A DNA stretch of 64,000 bases from Pseudomonas kermanshahensis (GTDB lineage Bacteria; Pseudomonadota; Gammaproteobacteria; Pseudomonadales; Pseudomonadaceae), in assembly GCF_014269205.2 (NCBI RefSeq), contig NZ_JABWRY020000001.1, forward strand, positions 4,512,001 through 4,576,000, read 5' to 3'. The translations under genes were made by a program, and so were the position numbers. The notes under the pieces were generated by a model. The model searched no databases, was not told the DNA's origin, and saw only the letters and a list, made by a program, of their open reading frames with translations. Shown piece by piece: positions 28,595-38,616 of this stretch. Numbering within the stretch: the stretch's first letter is position 1; each line of letters opens with the position of its first letter.

Positions 28595-29590
28595 TCACAG
28601 ACCCGCAATATGCGTCACATCCTGCCGATGCGATTGCAGGTAAGGCAGCACCGCCCCCAGCAACGGCGCCTTGAACGGCTCCTGAAAGCGGTGCGCCAGC
28701 CCCGGTATCAAGCGCAGCTGGCTGCCCTGGATATGCGCCGCCAAGTGCACCCCATGCATCACCGGCAACAACGGGTCGGCCGTGCCATGCACCACCAGCG
28801 TCGGCACGCGCAGCTGGTTGAGCAACGCCACCCGGCTCGGTTCGGCCAGGATCGCCATGATCTGGCGCTTGGCGCCATCCGGGTTGAATGCCCGGTCATA
28901 GGCCACCGCCGCCTGCTGCAACAAGACGGCCCGATCATCACGCACCTGCGGGCTGCCCAGTGCCGCCAGCAAATCAGCCTGCTGCTCGATCGCTACCTCA
29001 CGGTTGGGCGCACTGCGCCGGGCCAACAGCTGCACCAGGGCAGGGGCCGGCGCCGGCAGCCCTGCCGCGCCTGAGCTGGACATCACCAGTGTCAGGCTAC
29101 GGACCCGCGCCGGCGCCATTGCCGCCAGGTGCTGGGCAATCATCCCGCCCATGCTGACACCCAGCACATGAAACTGGCGTATGCCCAATGAATCCATCAA
29201 GCGCAGCCCATCCCCCGCCATATCAGTGAGCGTATAGGGGGCGGAAACCGGCAGGCCGAGCTTGTAGCGCAGCAGCTCGACCGTCAGGTTGGCCGAGGGT
29301 GGCAGTTGGTTCCAGCGCGACAGGCCGACATCGCGGTTGTCGTAGCGTATGACCCGAAAACCCTGGCGGCACAGAGCCTCGACCACGTCGTCCGGCCAAT
29401 GGATCAGTTGCCCGCCCAGGCCCATGACCAGCAGCAATGCAGGGTCTCGCGGCGCACCGACGCTTTGGTAAACCAGGCTCAAATCACCCAGTTCAGCCCG
29501 TTGTACCGCTACCTGCGTGTCACAGCGTTGGTCGGCGAAACTCGCCGGCACGCTGAAAAGGAAGAAGAGAAACAGCAGCAAAGCCCGCAT
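28595..29590 (-). CDS. Exported alpha/beta-hydrolase
   Basis: A 331-residue hydrolase starting [20 protein letters not shown], which is a signal peptide, so it acts in the periplasm or at the envelope. The nucleophile elbow is GVSMGG with S146; the acid is probably the Asp in HGTADPLLP and the base the His in GLAHRF. The oxyanion sequence is [13 protein letters not shown]. The family includes lipases, esterases and haloalkane-type enzymes; the substrate cannot be told. It converges with aauR across 36 bp and lies back to back with metR. Confidence 0.82.
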   Translation of the reverse strand: MRALLLFLFFLFSVPASFADQRCDTQVAVQRAELGDLSLVYQSVGAPRDPALLLVMGLGGQLIHWPDDVVEALCRQGFRVIRYDNRDVGLSRWNQLPPSANLTVELLRYKLGLPVSAPYTLTDMAGDGLRLMDSLGIRQFHVLGVSMGGMIAQHLAAMAPARVRSLTLVMSSSGAAGLPAPAPALVQLLARRSAPNREVAIEQQADLLAALGSPQVRDDRAVLLQQAAVAYDRAFNPDGAKRQIMAILAEPSRVALLNQLRVPTLVVHGTADPLLPVMHGVHLAAHIQGSQLRLIPGLAHRFQEPFKAPLLGAVLPYLQSHRQDVTHIAGL

Positions 29591-29786
29591 GAAAGAAACA
29601 CCAGAATGCAAATCCCCAGTAGAGCGCGAGTTTGATGAATTTCTGCCGGGCGCGCTGCCACAGTTCAGTGACAGTTTGATGACCCCCGCTGAGTGGTGTG
29701 GCCAACGGTCCAGTCGACAGCCTGGGCAACATGAGCGAAACTCAACTCAATTCTTTCCCTTTGGCATTCAACCCTCGGAGTCAGCA

Positions 29787-30704
29787 GTGCTGGAGATCCG
29801 CCACCTGAAAACCCTTCATGCCCTGCGCGAGGCCGACAGCCTGGTAGAGGCCGCCGAACGCCTGCACCTGACACAGTCGGCGCTGTCGCACCAGTTCAAA
29901 GAGCTGGAAGAGCGCCTGGGCTTGCCGCTGTTCGTGCGCAAGAGCAAACCGATCCGCTTCACCAGTGCCGGCCTGCGCTTGCTGCAACTGGCAGATGCCA
30001 CCCTGCCGCTGCTGCGCGGCGCCGAGCGTGACATCGCGCGCTTGGCCGGTGGCACCGCCGGGCGCTTGCACATGGCCATCGAATGCCACAGCTGCTTCCA
30101 ATGGCTGATGCCGACCATCGACCAGTTCCGCGATGCCTGGCCGGAAGTCGAGCTGGACCTGGCCTCGGGTTTCGCCTTCGCTCCCCTGCCCGCGCTGGCC
30201 CGTGGCGACCTGGACCTGGTGGTCACCTCCGACCCGCTGGACCTGGCCGGTATCACCTATGTGCCGCTGTTCACCTATGAAGCCATGCTCGCCGTGGCCA
30301 ACCAGCACCCGCTGGCCAGCAAGCCTTACATGGTGCCGCAAGACCTGCTCGACCAGACCCTGATCACCTACCCGGTGGAACGCGATCGCCTGGATATCTT
30401 CACCCGCTTCCTGGAGCCGGCCGACATCGAGCCAGCCGCCGTGCGTACCTCGGAGCTGACGGTGATGATGATGCAATTGGTCGCAAGCGGCCGTGGCGTG
30501 TGCGGCATGCCGCACTGGGCACTGCACGAGTACAGCTCGCGGGGCTACGTGAAAGGCAAGCGCCTGGGTGAAAAGGGCCTGTTCGCCACACTTTATGCGG
30601 CGGTGCGCACCGACATGCTCGATGCGCCGTACATGCGCGATTTCTTGCTGACCGCCAAGGACACCTCGTTCGCTACCCTCGATGGGGTCAGCGCGGTACG
30701 CTGA
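29787..30704 (+). CDS. metR: LysR-family methionine biosynthesis regulator
   Basis: MetR activates metE/metH and related genes with homocysteine as coregulator. The GTG at 29787 (GGAG 7 nt before) gives 305 residues beginning MLEIRHLKTLHALREADSLV, the expected MetR N-terminus. The helix-turn-helix is at about 18-40 (AAERLHLTQSALSHQFKEL). The effector domain starts near residue 90 and contains IECHSCFQWLMP, characteristic of MetR. Its last 17 bp overlap the 3' end of the opposite-strand Nudix gene. Confidence 0.92.
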   Translation: MLEIRHLKTLHALREADSLVEAAERLHLTQSALSHQFKELEERLGLPLFVRKSKPIRFTSAGLRLLQLADATLPLLRGAERDIARLAGGTAGRLHMAIECHSCFQWLMPTIDQFRDAWPEVELDLASGFAFAPLPALARGDLDLVVTSDPLDLAGITYVPLFTYEAMLAVANQHPLASKPYMVPQDLLDQTLITYPVERDRLDIFTRFLEPADIEPAAVRTSELTVMMMQLVASGRGVCGMPHWALHEYSSRGYVKGKRLGEKGLFATLYAAVRTDMLDAPYMRDFLLTAKDTSFATLDGVSAVR

Positions 30705-31101
30705 CGGCCTGGCGGTACAACGGCAGGATCAGGTCGCGGGTTAGCGGCGCCAGCTCAAGCGCAGGCGCCTGGTCCGCCGCCAGCCACACCACTTCTTCGA
30801 TTTCCGCCGCCGGGGTCACGGCTTCGGCGCTGTCGACGCGAAACAGTTCGGCTTGCACCTGGTAGCCTGGCTCGTTGGCAGCCGGCGCGCTGAACTGGCC
30901 GAGGTGGATGGCCTGGGCGGGGTCGATGCGCAGGCCCAGTTCCTCATGCAGCTCACGCACCAGCGCCTCTACCGGCGGCTCACCCGCATCGATCTTGCCG
31001 CCGGGCTGCATGAAGGCCACGGTGCCGCGCTTGCGCACCAGCAAGGTGCGGCCCTGGGGGTCGATCAGCAGGGCGGCGGCGATGCGAAGGGTGTTGGGCA
31101 T
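30688..31101 (-). CDS. Nudix hydrolase
   Basis: A 137-residue Nudix protein hydrolysing nucleoside diphosphates linked to another moiety. The full Nudix box GX5EX7REUXEEXGU is present from G35 to L57 (REL at 49-51, EELGL at 53-57). The start is MPNTLRIAAALLID. It is convergent and slightly overlapping with metR and divergent from the helicase. Substrate unknown. Confidence 0.88.
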   Translation of the reverse strand: MPNTLRIAAALLIDPQGRTLLVRKRGTVAFMQPGGKIDAGEPPVEALVRELHEELGLRIDPAQAIHLGQFSAPAANEPGYQVQAELFRVDSAEAVTPAAEIEEVVWLAADQAPALELAPLTRDLILPLYRQAVSVPR

Positions 31102-31228
31102 GGGATGGGCTCGCTGGAAAAGCCTGAGAGGATCCCATGGGGTTGATCGCCTGACAAGGTCGGTGCAGCCTGCCCTCACAGACGAACGGCCCCTTGCCAA
31201 TCCGCCGCCCACCCGCCATAACCAACAC

Positions 31229-34200
31229 ATGAGCCTACCCGCCCAACAGCACCCGGTGCTGGCGCTGTTCCACCCCGCCGTCGGCACCTGGTTCCGTCGC
31301 CATTTCGCCACGGTCACCGACGCCCAGGCGCGTGCCTGGCCATTGATTCACGGCGGCCAGTCGATGCTGCTGGCCGCACCGACCGGCTCCGGCAAGACCT
31401 TGAGCGCCTTTCTGGCCGTGCTCGATGAACTGTTCTGCCAAGGCCTCCAACACGGCGGCGAACTGCCCGCGTGCACCCAAGTGGTGTATGTCTCGCCGCT
31501 CAAGGCGCTGTCCAACGATATTCGCCTGAACCTGCAAGCGCCGCTCGAAGGCATCAGCCAGGCGCTGGAAGACCAGGGCCTCAAGCCGCCCCGCATCAGC
31601 ACCGCAGTGCGCACCGGCGATACACCGCAAAAAGAACGTGCAGCCATGCGCAAGCTGGCCCCGCATATCCTGGTGACCACGCCGGAATCACTCTATGTGC
31701 TGATGGGCTCGGCCTCGGGCCGCGCGGGCCTTGCCAGCGTGCACACAGTGATCGTCGATGAGATCCATGCCCTGGCCGGCAACAAACGGGGGGCACACTT
31801 GGCACTGACCCTGGAGCGCCTGCAGGCGCTGAGCGGGCGGCCGTTACGTCGTATTGGCCTGTCGGCCACCCAGCGGCCGGTGGAGCGCGTGGCGCAATTT
31901 CTGGTCGGCCATCAGCGCCCTTGCGCGATCGTCGACATCGGCCACGCCCGCCAGCGCGACCTGGCCCTCGAGGTGCCGCCCGTGCCCTTAGGCGCAGTCA
32001 TGGCCACGGACGTGTGGAACCTGGTCTACGACCGCCTGGCAACCCTCGCCCGCGAGCACCGCACCACGCTGGTGTTCGTTAACACCCGGCGCCTGGCCGA
32101 ACGCTTGACCCGTCACCTCAGCGACCGCCTGGGCAAGGACGCGGTGGCCGCTCACCACGGCAGCCTGGCCAAGGAACTGCGCCTGGATGCGGAACAGCGC
32201 CTGAAAACCGGCCAGTTGCAGGTGCTGGTGGCCACGGCGTCACTGGAGTTGGGCATCGACATCGGCGATGTCGACCTGGTCTGCCAGATCGCCTCACCGG
32301 GCTCGATCGCGGCCTTCTTGCAACGCGTTGGGCGCTCCGGGCACCAAGTCGAGGGCATCCCCAAAGGGCGCCTGTTCCCCACTTCGCGCGACGACTTGAT
32401 CGAATGCATCGCCCTGCTGGACTGCGTGCGCCACGGGGAGCTCGACCAACTGCACATTCCCACTGCGCCCCTCGACGTGCTGGCCCAGCAGATTGTCGCC
32501 GAAACCAGTAATCAGCCCTGGCAGGAACAAGCGCTGTTCGACTGCCTGCGCCAGGCAACGCCTTACGCCGAACTCGACGTCAACCATTATCAGGCGCTGC
32601 TGCGCATGCTCGCCGAAGGCTATAACGGCCGCCAGGGCATCCGTAGCGCCTACCTGCACCGCGACGCGGTCAGCGGCACCTTGCGCGGCCGCCGCGGCAG
32701 CCAACTGACTGCGCTGACCAGTGGCGGGACCATCCCCGAAACCGCCGACTACGCGGTGCTACTCGAGCCGCAGGCACTGAACATTGGCAGCGTCAATGAA
32801 GACTTCGCCGTGGAAAGCATTGCCGGCGATATTTTCCAATTGGGCAACGCCTCCTACCGGATCTTGCGCGTCGAATCGGGCCGGGTGCGGGTAGAAGACG
32901 CCCACGGCCTGCCGCCGACCATCCCTTTCTGGCTGGGCGAAGCACCGGGGCGCAGTGACGAATTGTCCGCCGCGGTCGCTCGGCTGCAGGCACGCATTGA
33001 TGAGCGACTGGGGTTGCCCGGCGCCGACAGTACCGCCGTGCAGGGCTGGCTGCAGCGCACCTTCGAGCTGGGCGAAGACAGCGCCAGCCAGTTGCTCGAT
33101 TACCTGGGGCGCACCCGCGACGTGCTGGGCGCCCTGCCCTCGCAACAGACGCTGATCATGGAGCGCTTCTTCGATGAGTCCGGCGGTACCCAGCTGATCA
33201 TCCACTCGCCCTACGGCAGCCGCATCAACCGTGCCTGGGGCCTGGCCCTGCGCAAGCGCTTTTGCCGTACCTTCAATTTTGAACTGCAGGCGGCGGCCAG
33301 CGAAGATGCCATCGTCCTGTCGCTGTCCACCAGCCACAGTTTTACGCTGGACGAGGTGTGGCGCTACTTGTCCAGCCGCAGCGCCGAACAGCTTCTCATC
33401 CAGGCCCTGCTCGATGCGCCATTGTTCGGCGTGCGCTGGCGCTGGAACGCTGCCGTGGCCATGGCCTTGCCGCGCTTCGTCGGTGGGCGCAAGGTGGCCC
33501 CGCAGCTCCAGCGGATGAAAAGCGAGGACCTGATCGCTTCGGTGTTCCCCGACCAGATCGCCTGCCTGGAAAACATCGCCGGCGAACGGCAGATTCCGGA
33601 TCATCCGCTGGTCGAGCAGACCCTCGACGACTGCCTGCACGAAGCCATGGACAGCGAAGGCTGGCTGGCCTTGCTGCGCCGCATCGAAGGCGGTGAGGTA
33701 CGCTTGCTCAGCCGTGACCTGCCGGCCCCGTCGCCACTGGCCTCGGCCATCCTCAACGCCAGGCCCTACGCCTTTCTTGACGATGCGCCCCTGGAAGAGC
33801 GACGCACCCAGGCCGTGCTCAACCGGCGCTGGAACGAACTGCACAGCGCGGATGAGCTGGGCGCGCTGGACACCGATGCCATCGCCGCCGTAGAGAGCGA
33901 GGCCTGGCCGCAAGCGGCTAACGCCGACGAGATGCACGAAGCGTTGATGAGCCTGGGGGCCATCACTGTCCATGAAGTGCAGGCCAACGCCCCTTGGGAT
34001 TTACTGCTTCGGCAACTGGCCAAAGCGGGGCGCGCCCTGCGCCTGCCGGATCAACAGCTGTGGCTCGCGCGTGAACGCCTGAGCCTGCTGCAACGTGTGT
34101 ATCCAGGTTCAGTCACCGAACCTGCGCTGAACGTGCTGCCAGGCTTCGAGCAGGCCATCGAGGCGGACGATGCGCTAAGCGAACTGCTGCGTGCCCGCTT

Positions 34201-35509
34201 AAGTGGCCACGGCCCGCAAACCGTGGCGCAGATCGCCACCCCTCTAGGCAAGCCGCAGCCAGACATCGAACAGGCCCTGGCCCGCCTGGAGGCCGAGGGC
34301 TACGTGTTGCGCGGCTATTTCAGGCCTGCGGAACAACAGCTGCAGTGGTGCGAACGGCACTTGCTGGCGCGCATTCACCGCTACACGGTCAAACGCCTGC
34401 GCCGGGAGATCGAACCGGTCAGCCTGCAAGACTTCATGCGTTTTCTGTTCGACTGGCAGCACCTGGCCGCAGATGAGCGCCTGCGCGGGCCACAGGCCGT
34501 AGCTGAAGTGCTGGCACAGTTGCAGGGCTTCCCCGCTGCGGCCGGCGCCTGGGAGGCGGAGCTGCTGCCGGCACGCATCCAGGACTACAGCCCGCACTGG
34601 CTCGACGACACCTGCCGCAGCGGGCGGTTTGTCTGGAGCCGGCTGGCGACCACGGTGGCCAGCACGACCTTGGCCAGTACACCGCTGGTGCTGCTGCCGC
34701 GCGAACACCTGGGCCTCTGGCGCAGCCTGGCGCCCGTACCGGCAGTAGACGAGCTCGGCCCGCGGGCGCAACGCGTGCATGACGTGTTGCAGGCGCATGG
34801 GGCGTTGTTCTTCGATGAACTGACGCAGGAAGCCCACCTGCTGCCCAGCGAACTGGAAACCGCATTGCAGGCACTGGTGGGCTTTGGCCTGGTGGGTGCC
34901 GACAGCTTCACCGGGCTGCGCAGCCTGATCACGCCAGCGGCTAAACGCACCTCGCGCAACAGCAGGCGCGGCCATGCCCCCCTCTCCACCAGCATGGCCC
35001 ACGCCGGCCGCTGGGCGCTGTTGCGCAGGGGCACTGCTGCAATAGACGACAGCCAGCGTCTGGAGCACATCGCCCGCGCCCTGTTGCGCCGCTATGGGGT
35101 GATCTGCTGGCGGCTGCTGGAGCGGGAAAGTGATGTATTGCCGCCCTGGCGCGAATTGCTGCGTTGCTATCACCGCCTGGAGGCCCGCGGCGAAATCCGG
35201 GGTGGGCGCTTCATTGCTGGGCTGGCCGGTGAGCAGTTCGCCTTGCCAGAGGCTGTGGGCCTGTTGCGGCAAGTGCGCCGGCGTGAGCCGGAGGGAGCAC
35301 TGGTGATGGTCAGCGCCAGCGACCCGCTCAATGTGGTCGGGTCATTGCTGCCAGGGGCGAAACTACCCGCGGTGAGCGGTAACCGCTTGCTGTACCGCGA
35401 TGGCGTGCCGGTGGCGGTGCGAGTCGCCGGGCGTTACCAGTTTCTCATCGAGGCCTCGGTGGAGGAACAGGACACCTGGCGCCGCAGGTTGTTGAGCGAT
35501 GCACGCTGA
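31229..35509 (+). CDS. lhr: Lhr-type large ATP-dependent DNA/RNA helicase
   Basis: A 1426-residue superfamily 2 helicase, the length of long bacterial Lhr. The start MSLPAQQHPVLALFHPAVGT puts motif I (PTGSGKT, 51-57), the DEIH box (177-180), motif III (SATQRP) and motif VI-like QRVGRSGH in the normal positions. After about residue 500 come the Lhr winged helix and beta-barrel domain, then a long Lhr C-terminal region (about 870-1426) tied to oligomerisation. Bacterial Lhr acts in DNA repair. The gene stands alone, divergent from Nudix. Confidence 0.92.
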   Translation: MSLPAQQHPVLALFHPAVGTWFRRHFATVTDAQARAWPLIHGGQSMLLAAPTGSGKTLSAFLAVLDELFCQGLQHGGELPACTQVVYVSPLKALSNDIRLNLQAPLEGISQALEDQGLKPPRISTAVRTGDTPQKERAAMRKLAPHILVTTPESLYVLMGSASGRAGLASVHTVIVDEIHALAGNKRGAHLALTLERLQALSGRPLRRIGLSATQRPVERVAQFLVGHQRPCAIVDIGHARQRDLALEVPPVPLGAVMATDVWNLVYDRLATLAREHRTTLVFVNTRRLAERLTRHLSDRLGKDAVAAHHGSLAKELRLDAEQRLKTGQLQVLVATASLELGIDIGDVDLVCQIASPGSIAAFLQRVGRSGHQVEGIPKGRLFPTSRDDLIECIALLDCVRHGELDQLHIPTAPLDVLAQQIVAETSNQPWQEQALFDCLRQATPYAELDVNHYQALLRMLAEGYNGRQGIRSAYLHRDAVSGTLRGRRGSQLTALTSGGTIPETADYAVLLEPQALNIGSVNEDFAVESIAGDIFQLGNASYRILRVESGRVRVEDAHGLPPTIPFWLGEAPGRSDELSAAVARLQARIDERLGLPGADSTAVQGWLQRTFELGEDSASQLLDYLGRTRDVLGALPSQQTLIMERFFDESGGTQLIIHSPYGSRINRAWGLALRKRFCRTFNFELQAAASEDAIVLSLSTSHSFTLDEVWRYLSSRSAEQLLIQALLDAPLFGVRWRWNAAVAMALPRFVGGRKVAPQLQRMKSEDLIASVFPDQIACLENIAGERQIPDHPLVEQTLDDCLHEAMDSEGWLALLRRIEGGEVRLLSRDLPAPSPLASAILNARPYAFLDDAPLEERRTQAVLNRRWNELHSADELGALDTDAIAAVESEAWPQAANADEMHEALMSLGAITVHEVQANAPWDLLLRQLAKAGRALRLPDQQLWLARERLSLLQRVYPGSVTEPALNVLPGFEQAIEADDALSELLRARLSGHGPQTVAQIATPLGKPQPDIEQALARLEAEGYVLRGYFRPAEQQLQWCERHLLARIHRYTVKRLRREIEPVSLQDFMRFLFDWQHLAADERLRGPQAVAEVLAQLQGFPAAAGAWEAELLPARIQDYSPHWLDDTCRSGRFVWSRLATTVASTTLASTPLVLLPREHLGLWRSLAPVPAVDELGPRAQRVHDVLQAHGALFFDELTQEAHLLPSELETALQALVGFGLVGADSFTGLRSLITPAAKRTSRNSRRGHAPLSTSMAHAGRWALLRRGTAAIDDSQRLEHIARALLRRYGVICWRLLERESDVLPPWRELLRCYHRLEARGEIRGGRFIAGLAGEQFALPEAVGLLRQVRRREPEGALVMVSASDPLNVVGSLLPGAKLPAVSGNRLLYRDGVPVAVRVAGRYQFLIEASVEEQDTWRRRLLSDAR

Positions 35510-35684
35510 AGCGCCCCCAATTACTTCTCCTACCCTGCCGATCACTACCTTATGTTCCGGACAATCTGGAGGACTCGAATACGTGTAGGAGATAAGCATT
35601 GACCTATCATTTTTGCCAGTTGTGCTCCTGAGTTCGGTGTCTGACACTGAAGCTCGGCATCTTTTTATCACACGCGAGCAGACG

Positions 35685-36632
35685 ATGAACTCAAATCCAC
35701 CGGGGACCCATTTATACTTTTATCAGGGCAATAGACTAAGCACGCTGAAACTACGAGACCACCATAGCGCAGTATTTCGCCATCAGCACACCGCTCTAGC
35801 AGAGCTAAAAAAAAGCGAAAGTAGTGACGCACTTTTGGCTATCGACACCCAAGGCTCAATTCTAGGCATCCACACCCGAGCCGGGGCTCACACAGGTGTC
35901 TATACCCCCTACGGACACCAGCCTGCTGATGGGCTAGCACGTTCACTCTTAGCATTTAACTGTGAACCTCCGACGATTAGCGGTACCTACCTGTTGGGTA
36001 ATGGCTATCGGACGTATAGCCCGCCCCTTATGCGCTTTCATTCCGCTGACAATTTAAGCCCTTTTCTCGCCGGCGGATTAAATGCTTATGCCTATTGCGG
36101 CGGAGACCCCATTAATAATATTGACCCAACTGGCCACGCCCTTTCCGCACTATCCAAATACATCTCAAACCTGAAACATAGAAAAACAATAAAAACGTTT
36201 GACAAAATTAATGAAATTAATCGCCATAACTTTGCAGTCGCCAAAATAAACAACTACTTAGATAGAATACTTGACACTGACACCACTCTATTTGACAGAC
36301 CTCCTAGAGAGCTCAAAAACTATAACCCTACAAGAGATGCAGTGAGCAGAATCGACAAGCGCATCACCGATAACGAGCCCTTTCCGACCATACCAACCCT
36401 GTCAACAAAAACTTCGGAATTTGCAACCAAACACAATAGGCAGATAGACCATGTTGACAAGAACAAGTGGCGTATTTTTATCAACTACCAGTACGCTTCA
36501 GACAACTATAAACCTTTTGAGGCCAAGCTAAAAGAACTGTATCCTAACGATAGCCTGGAAGCACTTATGCCACGCCACGCCCCCCTTGAACAAGTTAGCA
36601 TTCGTCAGAAGCATCGAAATATTAGGGATTAA
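35685..36632 (+). CDS. Orphan Rhs-core C-terminal protein (possible polymorphic toxin tip)
   Basis: A 315-residue protein with the end of an Rhs core: LLGNGYRTYSPPLMRFHSAD (103-122), GGLNAYAYCGGDPIN and DPTGH (147-151), after which Rhs proteins switch to a variable toxin domain. Residues 152-315 are a lysine- and asparagine-rich domain I do not recognise. The start MNSNPPGTHLYFYQGNRLST is chosen; a TTG 24 codons upstream is possible. The gene is strikingly A/T-rich compared with both neighbours, a sign of transfer. No long YD-repeat body, no VgrG or PAAR gene and no evident immunity gene is present, so it may be a small free-standing Rhs-type protein or a displaced tip. Confidence 0.75.
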   Translation: MNSNPPGTHLYFYQGNRLSTLKLRDHHSAVFRHQHTALAELKKSESSDALLAIDTQGSILGIHTRAGAHTGVYTPYGHQPADGLARSLLAFNCEPPTISGTYLLGNGYRTYSPPLMRFHSADNLSPFLAGGLNAYAYCGGDPINNIDPTGHALSALSKYISNLKHRKTIKTFDKINEINRHNFAVAKINNYLDRILDTDTTLFDRPPRELKNYNPTRDAVSRIDKRITDNEPFPTIPTLSTKTSEFATKHNRQIDHVDKNKWRIFINYQYASDNYKPFEAKLKELYPNDSLEALMPRHAPLEQVSIRQKHRNIRD

Positions 36633-36958
36633 TTATTCAAGGGGAACACCTTACTCCCAAATGTGCAGCGCATCTTTACACCACCCTGTTTAATGACCTT
36701 AAAATTTCGCGTATCCCAAAGACTCTAATGTCCCTCATTCAGGTTGTGTCACAGTGGAGGTGAGCCTGTGCATTAGGCAGATATAAGTGGGGATGACTAG
36801 GACGCGAAGGAGTTCGCTGGGGGAGACCACGCAGATGACGAACCGGCATACGAATGATTTTCGATACCCCGATTTTCATTTTCAGCATCGCCCAACCGGG
36901 CTATGGTCGGGGTTTGCCCCAGGCCCTGAGCCTGACCGCGCCATCGCAAGGACCCCGT
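36633..36958 (+). other. Intergenic region after the Rhs gene
   Basis: A 326-bp gap that is A/T-rich in its first half. I looked for an immunity gene or a terminator and found neither. An AAGGA ribosome site for the next gene lies at its end. Confidence 0.6.
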
Positions 36959-38578
36959 ATGAGCCTGTCACTTCTCAGCCGCTACGCCTTCTTCGCCGCC
37001 TGTGTACTGTTCACCCTGGCGAGCCTGCCGTTCACCCACCATGAATGGTTGTGGCCGTTCACCCTGACCACTGCCGTGCTCAGCCTGATCGGTGTGTTCG
37101 ACTTGCTGCAGCAACGCCACGCTGTACGCCGCAACTACCCGATCCTCGGCAACATCCGTTACCTGGTCGAGGGCATTCGCCCAGAGATTCGCCAGTACCT
37201 GCTCGAAGCTGACAGCGACGCCCTGCCCTTCTCCCGCGCGCAACGCTCGCTGGTCTATGCCCGGGCCAAGAACGAAGCCTCGGACAAACCCTTCGGTACC
37301 CTGATCGACGTGTATGAGTCCGGATTCGAATTCATCGGCCACTCCATGCGCCCGGCACCGCTGACCGACCCGGCGAGCTTCCGCGTCATCGTCGGCGGGC
37401 CGCAGTGCCGGCAGCCGTATTCGGCGTCGATCTTCAACATTTCCGCCATGAGCTTCGGTTCACTCAGCGCCAACGCCATCCGCGCCCTCAACCAGGGCGC
37501 TAAGCTGGGCAACTTCCACCACGATACCGGCGAAGGCAGCATCAGCCCTTACCACCGGGAACACGGTGGCGACCTGGTCTGGGAGCTGGGCAGCGGCTAC
37601 TTTGGCTGCCGCACGCCTGACGGGCGCTTCGACCCCGAGCGCTTCGCCGCCCAGGCTCGCAGCCCGCAGGTGCGCATGATCGAGATCAAGATGAGCCAGG
37701 GCGCCAAGCCAGGCCACGGCGGCATTCTGCCCAAGCACAAAGTGACCCAGGAGATTGCCGAAACCCGCGGCGTGCTCATGGGCGAGGACTGTATCTCGCC
37801 GTCACGCCACAGCGCCTTCTCCACCCCGATAGAAATGATGCAGTTCATCGCCCAACTGCGTGAGCTGTCGGACGGCAAGCCGGTCGGCTTCAAGTTCTGC
37901 CTGGGCCACCCGTGGGAGTTCATGGGTATCGCCAAGGCCATGCTGGAAACCGGCATCCTGCCCGACTTCATCGTCGTCGACGGCAAGGAAGGCGGCACCG
38001 GCGCTGCGCCGGTAGAGTTCACCGACCACATAGGCGTACCGCTGCGCGAAGGCCTGCTGTTCGTGCACAACACCCTGGTGGGCCTGAACCTGCGCGACAA
38101 GATCAAGCTTGGCGCCAGCGGCAAGATCGTCAGCGCGTTCGATATCGCCAGCGTGCTGGCCATCGGCGCCGACTGGGCCAACTCGGCGCGCGGCTTCATG
38201 TTCGCCATTGGCTGCATCCAGTCGCAAAGCTGCCACACCAACAAGTGCCCGACTGGCGTGGCCACGCAAGACCCGTTGCGCCAGCGTGCGCTGGTGGTGC
38301 CGGACAAAGCCCAGCGGGTGCTGAACTTCCACCACAACACCCTGCGCGCCCTGGCCGAAATGCTGGCAGCGGCCGGCCTGGACCACCCCGCGCAACTGGA
38401 GGCCAAGCACCTGGTGCGGCGCGTTTCGGCCACGGAGATCAAGCTGTTCTCGCAGATGCACGTATTCCTCAAGCCGGGCGAGTTGCTGACCGGCGAGGTG
38501 AATGGGCAGTTTTATTCGCGGATGTGGCAGCTGGCCAGGGCGGACAGCTTCGAGCCGAACAGTGAGGTGGCAGCCTGA
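36959..38578 (+). CDS. FMN-binding glutamate-synthase-like protein, membrane-anchored
   Basis: A 539-residue protein with the FMN-binding and Fe-S half of glutamate synthase (GltB central/FMN domain) without the glutaminase domain. The start MSLSLLSRYAFFAACVLFTL gives two N-terminal membrane helices (about 5-24 and 30-50). The FMN barrel is seen in NISAMSFGSLSANAIRALNQ, KMSQGAKPGHGGILP, VDGKEGGTGAAP and GADWANSARGFMFAIGC. Cysteines in GCIQSQSCHTNKCPTG align with the GltB [3Fe-4S] ligands. The reaction of this widespread stand-alone class is not established. Convergent with the permease. Confidence 0.85.
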   Translation: MSLSLLSRYAFFAACVLFTLASLPFTHHEWLWPFTLTTAVLSLIGVFDLLQQRHAVRRNYPILGNIRYLVEGIRPEIRQYLLEADSDALPFSRAQRSLVYARAKNEASDKPFGTLIDVYESGFEFIGHSMRPAPLTDPASFRVIVGGPQCRQPYSASIFNISAMSFGSLSANAIRALNQGAKLGNFHHDTGEGSISPYHREHGGDLVWELGSGYFGCRTPDGRFDPERFAAQARSPQVRMIEIKMSQGAKPGHGGILPKHKVTQEIAETRGVLMGEDCISPSRHSAFSTPIEMMQFIAQLRELSDGKPVGFKFCLGHPWEFMGIAKAMLETGILPDFIVVDGKEGGTGAAPVEFTDHIGVPLREGLLFVHNTLVGLNLRDKIKLGASGKIVSAFDIASVLAIGADWANSARGFMFAIGCIQSQSCHTNKCPTGVATQDPLRQRALVVPDKAQRVLNFHHNTLRALAEMLAAAGLDHPAQLEAKHLVRRVSATEIKLFSQMHVFLKPGELLTGEVNGQFYSRMWQLARADSFEPNSEVAA

Positions 38579-38580
38579 CA

Positions 38581-38609
38581 TGGCTGGGGCCGCTCTGCGG
38601 CCCCAGCCA
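38581..38609. terminator. Bidirectional hairpin, FMN protein / permease
   Basis: TGGCTGGGGCCGC, loop TCT, GCGGCCCCAGCCA: a 13-bp perfect stem in the 38-bp gap between convergent genes. No T run. Confidence 0.75.
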
Positions 38610-38616
38610 GTTCACA

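Noticed and set aside
30875..31228. N-terminal extension of the Lhr frame by 118 codons
   Set aside because: It overlaps the Nudix gene on the other strand and the shared promoter; the ATG at 31229 starts the conserved domain.
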